Positions 59,020 through 64,000 of a stretch of 64,000 bases of DNA are shown one piece after another; the stretch's first letter is position 1; every line of letters starts with the position of its first letter. The stretch is from Vescimonas fastidiosa. GTDB lineage: Bacteria; Bacillota; Clostridia; Oscillospirales; Oscillospiraceae. The stretch spans positions 930,001-994,000 of the forward strand of contig NZ_AP023415.1 of NCBI RefSeq assembly GCF_018326305.1, written 5' to 3'. The notes beneath the pieces were generated by a model. That model did no database searches. It saw only the letters and a list, made by a program, of their open reading frames with translations, and was not told where the DNA came from. A program made the translations under genes and the position numbers.

Positions 59020-60417
59020 ATGGATTTTGAAGCCATCAAGAAAGCCGCGGAAGGCTATAAGCCTGCAATGGTCAAGTTCCTGCGCGACATGATTGCCATT
59101 CCCTCTGAGTCCTGCGAGGAGGAGGGCGTTGTCAAGCGCATCGCCGAGGAAATGAAGTCCCTGGGCTACGACAAGGTCGAGTTCGATAAGCTGGGCAATG
59201 TCATCGGCTGGATGGGCTCCGGCGACAAGATCATCGTCATCGACTCCCACATCGACACCGTGGGCATCGGCAACATCGAAAACTGGGAAGCTGATCCCTA
59301 CAAGGGCTACGAGACCGAGGACATCATCTATGGCCGCGGCAGCAGTGACCAGGAGGGTGGCATGGCTTCCGCCACCTATGGCGTCAAGATCATGAAGGAC
59401 CTGAACCTGATCCCCGAGGGCTACAAGCTGATGGTGGTGGGCTCCGTTCAGGAAGAGGACTGTGACGGTATGTGCTGGCAGTCCATTGTAAATGAGTATT
59501 TCGGCGGTCCCGAGGATGCCCGCAGCAAGGTGGAGTTCGTCATTTCCACCGAGCCCACCGACGGCGGCATCTATCGCGGCCACCGGGGCCGTATGGAGAT
59601 CCGCGTGGATATGCACGGCGTTTCCTGCCACGGCTCCGCTCCCGAGCGCGGCGACAATGCCATTCATAAGATGGCCGAGGTCATTCTGAACATCCGCGAC
59701 CTCAACGAGAACCCCGCCGACGGCTCCACCGAGATCAACGGCCTGGTGAAGATGCTGGACCCCAAGTTCAATCCCGACCATTACGAGGATGCCCGTTTCC
59801 TGGGCCGCGGCACCTGCACCACCAGCCAGATCTTCTACACCTCTCCCTCCCGCTGCGCCGTGGCCGATAGCTGCTCTATCTCCGTCGACCGCCGCATGAC
59901 CGCAGGCGAGACCTACCAGTCCTGCCTGAAGGAGATCGAGGACCTGCCCGCCTGCAAGAAGTATGCCAAGGATGTGAAGGTCTCCATGTATATGTATGAC
60001 CGTCCCGCCTGGACCGGCCATGTCTATGAGACCGAGTGCTTCTTCCCCACCTGGATCAATAAGGAGTCCGCTCCCCATGTCCAGGCCCTTATCGACGCCC
60101 ACCATGCCCTGTGGGGCACCGAGCGCCTGATGCCCACCGAGCTGGCCGCCTCCAAGCGCCGCGGCCGTCCCCTGACCGATAAGTGGACCTTCTCCACCAA
60201 CGGCGTTTCCATCCAAGGCCGTTATGGCATTCCCTGCGTAGGCTTCGGCCCCGGTGCCGAGTCTCAGGCCCACGCCCCCAACGAGGTGACCTTCAAGCAG
60301 GATCTGGTGACCTGCGCCGCTCTGTATGCCGCCGTTCCCGGCCTGTATAAGCCCGAGAATAAGGATGGCTCCGCCACCTCCTTCCGTCAGGAGCTCACCG
60401 GCAACGACATCAAGTAA
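59020..60417 (+). CDS. ygeY: YgeY family selenium metabolism-linked hydrolase (M20)
   Basis: The ATG at 59020 follows ATGGAGGTTCACT, so the in-frame upstream start is rejected. The 465-residue protein is an M20 amidohydrolase: metal ligands His77 and Asp79 in D-S-H-I-D-T, Asp110 in S-S-D-Q-E-G-G, the catalytic Glu pair near 145 in Q-E-E-D-C-D-G, and a late H-A-P-N. It would hydrolyse an amide in the urate/purine breakdown series. Codon use is strongly biased, suggesting high expression. Confidence 0.9.
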   Translation: MDFEAIKKAAEGYKPAMVKFLRDMIAIPSESCEEEGVVKRIAEEMKSLGYDKVEFDKLGNVIGWMGSGDKIIVIDSHIDTVGIGNIENWEADPYKGYETEDIIYGRGSSDQEGGMASATYGVKIMKDLNLIPEGYKLMVVGSVQEEDCDGMCWQSIVNEYFGGPEDARSKVEFVISTEPTDGGIYRGHRGRMEIRVDMHGVSCHGSAPERGDNAIHKMAEVILNIRDLNENPADGSTEINGLVKMLDPKFNPDHYEDARFLGRGTCTTSQIFYTSPSRCAVADSCSISVDRRMTAGETYQSCLKEIEDLPACKKYAKDVKVSMYMYDRPAWTGHVYETECFFPTWINKESAPHVQALIDAHHALWGTERLMPTELAASKRRGRPLTDKWTFSTNGVSIQGRYGIPCVGFGPGAESQAHAPNEVTFKQDLVTCAALYAAVPGLYKPENKDGSATSFRQELTGNDIK

Positions 60418-60440
60418 TTTTCTCTGACCCCTGTTCTTCC

Positions 60441-60466
60441 CGGTGCGGGCGGTGTGCCGCCCGCAC
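60441..60466 (+). other. Intercistronic hairpin between ygeY and ygeW
   Basis: GTGCGGGCGG, TGTG, CCGCCCGCAC: 10-bp GC-only stem with no T-tract. It is likely an mRNA stabiliser or a REP-like relic rather than a terminator. Confidence 0.55.
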
Positions 60467-60520
60467 GGCGAAGGCCCTTTAGACATCCGTTTTATTCTGA
60501 CAATTAAGGAGATAATCAAT

Positions 60521-61714
60521 ATGAGCAAGACTGTTGAATTGGCCCGTCATCTGGAAACCCTGCGCATTAACAATATGTATAAGAGCGATTTCTATTGGAC
60601 TTGGGACAAGACCGATGACGAGATCGACGCTATCTTCACCGTGGCCGATGCCCTGCGTGACCTGCGTGAGCGCAACAAGAGCACCCGCATCTTCGACTCC
60701 GGCCTGGGCATTTCCCTGTTCCGCGACAATTCCACCCGCACCCGCTTCTCCTTCGCCTCCGCCTGCAACCTGCTGGGCCTGGAGGAGCAGGTCCTGGACG
60801 AGAAAAAGTCTCAGATCGCCCACGGCGAGACCGTCCGGGAAACCGCCAACATGGTCTCCTTCATGGCCGATGTCATCGGTATCCGCGATGATATGTATAT
60901 CGGTCAGGGTCACACCTATCAGAAGACCTTCATGGATGCTCTGGAGGAGGGCTATCGGGACGGCATTCTGGAGCAGCGCCCCACTCTGGTGAACCTGCAG
61001 TGCGATGTGGACCACCCCACCCAGTGCATGGCCGATATGCTCCATGTTATCCACTACTTCGGCGGCGTGGAGAACCTGAAGGGTAAGAAGGTCGCCATGA
61101 CCTGGGCTTACTCTCCCTCCTACGGCAAGCCCCTGTCCGTGCCCCAGGGCGTCATCGGCCTGTTCACCCGCTTCGGCATGGATGTTACCCTGGCTCACCC
61201 CGATGGCTACGATGTGATGCCCGAGGTGGAGGAAGTGGCCCGGAAGAATTGCGAGAAGTACGGCTCCAAGTTCCACAAGACCAACAGCATGGCCGAGGCC
61301 TTCAAGGATGCCGACATCGTGTATCCCAAGTCCTGGGCTCCCTTCGCCGCCATGGAGGAGCGCACCAAGCTGTACTCCGCCGGTGATCAGGCTGGCATCG
61401 ATGCTCTGGAGAAGAAGCTCCTGGCTCAGAATGCCGAGCATAAGGATTGGGCCTGCACCGAGGAAATGATGAAGCTCACCAAGGACGGCAAGGCTCTGTA
61501 TATGCACTGCCTGCCCGCCGACATCACCGGCCTGAGCTGCAAGGAGGGCGAGGTGGACAACTCCGTGTTCGACCGCTATATCGTGCCTCTGTATAAGCAG
61601 GCCTCCTATAAGCCCTATATCATTGCCGCTATGATCTTCATGTCCCAGGTGAAGGACCCCGTCAAGACCCTGATGGAGCTGGACGCCGCCGACAATCATC
61701 GTAAGCTGCACTAA
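60521..61714 (+). CDS. ygeW: YgeW knotted carbamoyltransferase
   Basis: I start at ATG 60521 after AAGGAGATAATCAAT. The 397-residue protein has the carbamoyl-phosphate motif S-T-R-T-R at 71–75, a second-site H-P-T-Q near 176 and H-C-L-P-A-D near 330, all as in transcarbamylases. The length and T-W-A-Y-S-P-S-Y-G-K loop mark YgeW. Running in reverse it would turn a carbamoylated product plus phosphate into carbamoyl phosphate for the kinase encoded next. Confidence 0.92.
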   Translation: MSKTVELARHLETLRINNMYKSDFYWTWDKTDDEIDAIFTVADALRDLRERNKSTRIFDSGLGISLFRDNSTRTRFSFASACNLLGLEEQVLDEKKSQIAHGETVRETANMVSFMADVIGIRDDMYIGQGHTYQKTFMDALEEGYRDGILEQRPTLVNLQCDVDHPTQCMADMLHVIHYFGGVENLKGKKVAMTWAYSPSYGKPLSVPQGVIGLFTRFGMDVTLAHPDGYDVMPEVEEVARKNCEKYGSKFHKTNSMAEAFKDADIVYPKSWAPFAAMEERTKLYSAGDQAGIDALEKKLLAQNAEHKDWACTEEMMKLTKDGKALYMHCLPADITGLSCKEGEVDNSVFDRYIVPLYKQASYKPYIIAAMIFMSQVKDPVKTLMELDAADNHRKLH

Positions 61715-61729
61715 TTGACCTGAAACCAT

Positions 61730-61766
61730 TCGATAGCGGGAGTGCTGCCAAAGGCTCCCGCTATCG
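61730..61766 (+). other. Intercistronic hairpin between ygeW and carbamate kinase gene
   Basis: CGATAGCGGGAG and CTCCCGCTATCG form a perfect 12-bp stem around a 13-base loop. No T-tract follows, so it may protect the upstream mRNA. Confidence 0.55.
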
Positions 61767-61801
61767 CCCTTACTGTCCGGGCAGCCAAATCGCCCGCATC
61801 C

Positions 61802-61830
61802 TGTAGGGGCGGACGACTCTGTCCGCCCGC
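61802..61830. repeat. REP-like palindrome before carbamate kinase
   Basis: TGTAGGGGCGGAC, GACTCT, GTCCGCCCGC lies between ygeW and the kinase gene, a family member inserted inside the operon. Confidence 0.75.
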
Positions 61831-61849
61831 AAGAAAGAGGTATGTTTAT

Positions 61850-62785
61850 ATGAGCAAGCGTATCGTTATCGCCTTGGGCGGCAATGCCCTGGGCAACACC
61901 GCCGCCGAGCAGCTGGCTCTGGTGAGCACCACCGCCAAGGCCATCGTGGACCTCATCGCTGAGGGCAACGAGGTCGTCATCGCCCACGGCAACGGCCCCC
62001 AGGTGGGCATGATCAACCTGGGTCTTTCCACCGCCGCCGAGGCCGGTGCCATCAAGGCCGATATGCCCTTCCCCGAGTGTGGCGCCATGTCCGAGGGCTA
62101 CATCGGCTATCATCTGCAGCAGGCCATCGGCAACGAGCTGTCCTCCCGGGGCATGACCAAGCCCGTGGCCACCATCGTCACCCAGACCGTGGTCTCCGAG
62201 GATGACCCCGCCTTCCAAAACCCCACCAAGCCCGTGGGCGCCTTCTATGATAAGGCCACTGCCGACCGTATCGCCGCCGAAAAGGGCTATACCATGGTGG
62301 AGGATGCCGGCCGTGGCTACCGCCAAGTGGTCCCCTCCCCCAAGCCCTTTGACATCGTGGAGGCCGAGTCCATTAAGGCCCTCTTTAATGCCGGCCATGT
62401 GGTCATCGCCGTAGGCGGCGGCGGCATTCCCGTGGTTCGCAAGAACGGCAAGCTGTGCGGCACCCCCGCCGTCATCGACAAGGACTTCGGCAGCGAGCTG
62501 CTGGCGGAGCTGCTGGACGCCGATGTTCTTGTGATCCTCACCGCCGTGGAGAAGGTGGCCATCAACTTCAATAAGCCCGACCAAAAGGGTCTGGATGATC
62601 TGACCCCCGCCCAGGCCAAGATCTATATGGACGAGAACCAGTTCGCCAAGGGCTCCATGCTGCCCAAGGTCCAGGCCGCGGTGAAGTTCGCCGAGTCCAA
62701 GCCCGGCCGCACCGCCCTTATCACCTTGCTTGAAAAGGCCAAGGACGGTATCGCCGGTAAGACCGGCACCCGTATCCATCAGTAA
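61850..62785 (+). CDS. arcC: Carbamate kinase (ArcC/YqeA type)
   Basis: The 311-residue protein has the carbamate kinase core: A-L-G-G-N-A-L at 8–14, H-G-N-G-P-Q-V-G, A-V-G-G-G-G-I-P-V and K-D-F-G-S-E-L-L-A. It moves the phosphate of carbamoyl phosphate to ADP, giving ATP, CO2 and ammonia. Coming just after ygeW it completes an energy-yielding end step. AAGAAAGAGG precedes the ATG. Confidence 0.93.
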   Translation: MSKRIVIALGGNALGNTAAEQLALVSTTAKAIVDLIAEGNEVVIAHGNGPQVGMINLGLSTAAEAGAIKADMPFPECGAMSEGYIGYHLQQAIGNELSSRGMTKPVATIVTQTVVSEDDPAFQNPTKPVGAFYDKATADRIAAEKGYTMVEDAGRGYRQVVPSPKPFDIVEAESIKALFNAGHVVIAVGGGGIPVVRKNGKLCGTPAVIDKDFGSELLAELLDADVLVILTAVEKVAINFNKPDQKGLDDLTPAQAKIYMDENQFAKGSMLPKVQAAVKFAESKPGRTALITLLEKAKDGIAGKTGTRIHQ

Positions 62786-62804
62786 TTTTCACAAATTTAG
62801 CCCA

Positions 62805-62836
62805 GGCGCGGGAGAGGAAATTCTCCCGCGCCCCTT
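62805..62836 (+). terminator. Terminator after carbamate kinase gene
   Basis: GGCGCGGGAGA / TCTCCCGCGCC, 11 bp, followed by CCTTTG. The short T-tract could allow some read-through. Confidence 0.7.
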
Positions 62837-62958
62837 TGTCAATCTTCATCCTTTACAAATTTTTCAAACGGTTTTATAGCACTTTTCACAAATTCATCAT
62901 TTGTCACAAGAAAATGCAGGGTACAAAAAAATTTTTTTGGTAAAAATGAAATTTTTGG

Positions 62959-62987
62959 TTGAAATTTTTGAGCCTGTACGCTATAAT
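62959..62987 (+). promoter_or_regulatory. Promoter of the BMP lipoprotein gene
   Basis: TTGAAA (62959–62964) and TATAAT (62982–62987) with a 17-base spacer in very AT-rich DNA. A leader of about 95 nt follows, with a CAGCCGGAAAA…TTTTCGGCTG hairpin (63033–63058) just before the ribosome site. Confidence 0.75.
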
Positions 62988-63089
62988 AACCTTGATGTAT
63001 GTGAATGTCGGGCCTGCGCCCGTTATTCAGACAGCCGGAAAAATTATCATCCTTTTCGGCTGCCACATATTTTAAGGAGGAAAATCTGA

Positions 63090-64000
63090 ATGAAAAAGTT
63101 CCTTGCACTGCTTCTGGCCCTGGTTATGGCTCTGAGCCTGTTCGCCTGCGGCAAGAAGGACAACGACTCTGACAAGGCCAAGGTCAAGGTCGGCTTCATC
63201 ACCCTGCACGACGAAAACTCCACCTACGACCTCAACTTCATCAACGCTGCTAAGGCGGCCATCAAGAATCTGGGTCTGACCGATGCTGACTACATCCTCA
63301 AGACCAACATTCCCGAGGGCCAGGAGTGCTTCGACACCGCTTGCGACCTGGCTGAGAATGGCTGCAACATCATCTTCGCCGACAGCTTCGGCCATGAGCC
63401 CTTCATGATCGACGCCGCCAAGAAGTATCCCGATGTCCAGTTCTGCCACTCCGCCGGCACCCGTGCCCACACCGATGGCCTGCCTAACTATCACAATGCC
63501 TTCGCCTCCATCTACGAGGGCCGTTACCTGGCCGGTATTGCCGCCGGTATGAAGCTCAATGAGATGATCGATGCCGGCCAGTTCACCAAGGACGAGGCTA
63601 AGATCGGCTATGTCGGTGCCTTCACCTATGCGGAAGTTATCTCCGGCTACACCTCTTTCTATCTGGGTGCCAAGTCCGTCTGCCCCTCCGTCACCATGGA
63701 AGTTACCTTCACCGGCAGCTGGTACGATGAGGCTCTGGAGAAGGAAGGCGCTCAGCAGCTGATCGCCAATGGCTGCAAGCTCATCAGCCAGCACGCTGAC
63801 TCCTTCGGCGCTCCCACCGCTTGCGAGAACGCCAAGGTCCCCAATGTTTCCTACAACGGCTCCACCAAGGACGCCGGCCCCAACACCTACATCATCTCCT
63901 CCCGTATCGACTGGGCTCCTTACTATGAGTATGCCATCAAGGCTGTCATGGAAGGCAAGACCATCGACACCGACTGGACCGGCACCCTGGCCACCGGCTC
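63090..64000 (+). CDS. BMP-family ABC transporter substrate-binding lipoprotein, 3' end beyond window
   Basis: The ATG at 63090 follows TAAGGAGGAAAATCTGA. The visible 303 residues start with a lipoprotein signal (lipid Cys20 in L-S-L-F-A-C) and have the BMP/PnrA-type periplasmic fold: V-G-F-I-T, an I-I-F-A-D-S-F-G-H segment, and A-S-I-Y-E-G-R-Y-L-A-G-I-A-A-G-M. Members bind purine nucleosides and relatives, which fits import of purines for the adjacent pathway. The permease and ATPase genes should follow off the right edge. Confidence 0.88.
   Translation, partial: MKKFLALLLALVMALSLFACGKKDNDSDKAKVKVGFITLHDENSTYDLNFINAAKAAIKNLGLTDADYILKTNIPEGQECFDTACDLAENGCNIIFADSFGHEPFMIDAAKKYPDVQFCHSAGTRAHTDGLPNYHNAFASIYEGRYLAGIAAGMKLNEMIDAGQFTKDEAKIGYVGAFTYAEVISGYTSFYLGAKSVCPSVTMEVTFTGSWYDEALEKEGAQQLIANGCKLISQHADSFGAPTACENAKVPNVSYNGSTKDAGPNTYIISSRIDWAPYYEYAIKAVMEGKTIDTDWTGTLATG

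Noticed and set aside
58990..60528. A 512-codon minus-strand frame opposite ygeY
   Set aside because: Repeated Gly/Ala/Leu/His antisense shadow without motifs.
60479..62779. A 766-codon open frame on the minus strand opposite ygeW and carbamate kinase
   Set aside because: Low-complexity Gly/His/Leu/Val composition caused by strong codon bias in the real plus-strand genes; no ribosome site or motifs.
62988..63089. Purine riboswitch before the BMP gene
   Set aside because: I could not find the conserved three-way junction elements of guanine/adenine riboswitches.

Overview
The window looks like the chromosome of a gut-type, moderately GC-rich clostridial Firmicute, most likely Oscillospiraceae or a close relative. 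The evidence is gene content and style: a yceD–rpmF pair, der–plsY, a potABCD operon, Hsp33, a YerC-type repressor, a Val-Asp-Phe-Gly-Cys tRNA array, strong AGGAGG ribosome-binding sites, and short dispersed GTAGGGGCGG…CCGCCC palindromes. Species cannot be fixed from the sequence alone.

Region 1 (1 to about 10.6 kb) is an integrated phage-like element running off the left edge. It has an integrase, a repressor, an excisionase-like gene, DnaD- and DnaB-like replication genes, a small terminase/HTH-like protein, a tail assembly-type gene and a tape measure gene. No capsid, portal or large terminase gene lies between the replication and tail genes. At its left side a ribbon-helix-helix gene and a divergent small-gene operon share a promoter region holding three evenly spaced palindromes. 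Next to it is a compact pair of convergent transcription units, one encoding a 25-residue peptide, that resembles a type I toxin–antitoxin module.

Region 2 (about 10.6 to 25.2 kb) is a mobilizable element. It carries a TnpX-type serine recombinase, a MobV-type relaxase with a recognisable oriT hairpin, a CHC2 primase-like gene and a D5-type helicase. Its cargo, or flanking DNA, includes a Bce-type peptide-resistance ABC transporter with its two-component system, a sigma-like protein, a DUF6076 protein and an unrecognised AT-rich gene. It abuts a five-gene tRNA array.

Region 3 (25.2 to 53 kb) is mostly core chromosome: hslO, methyltransferase, yerC, prfC, a PHP phosphatase, a YhaM-type exonuclease, cardiolipin synthase, nicotinate phosphoribosyltransferase, potABCD, an RluA-type synthase, yceD–rpmF, a DUF512 radical-SAM protein, der–plsY, transporters, a VanY-type carboxypeptidase, a nucleotidyltransferase and a PhzF protein. 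Small accessory insertions (an orphan SMI1/KNR4 protein, a membrane XRE protein with two small unknown genes, repeat elements) interrupt it.

Region 4 (53 to 64 kb) is the most interesting metabolically. It holds yqeB and yqeC (selenium-dependent molybdenum hydroxylase accessory genes), a threonine synthase-like enzyme, a PLP lyase in the place usually held by diaminopropionate ammonia-lyase, a YheO-type regulator, ygeY, ygeW, a carbamate kinase and a BMP-family transport lipoprotein cut by the right edge. Together these match the ygeX-ygeY-ygeW-yqeA-yqeBC neighbourhood linked to anaerobic purine/urate breakdown with ATP made from carbamoyl phosphate. A RAYT transposase gene sits inside this locus and carries two REP-like palindromes within its own reading frame.
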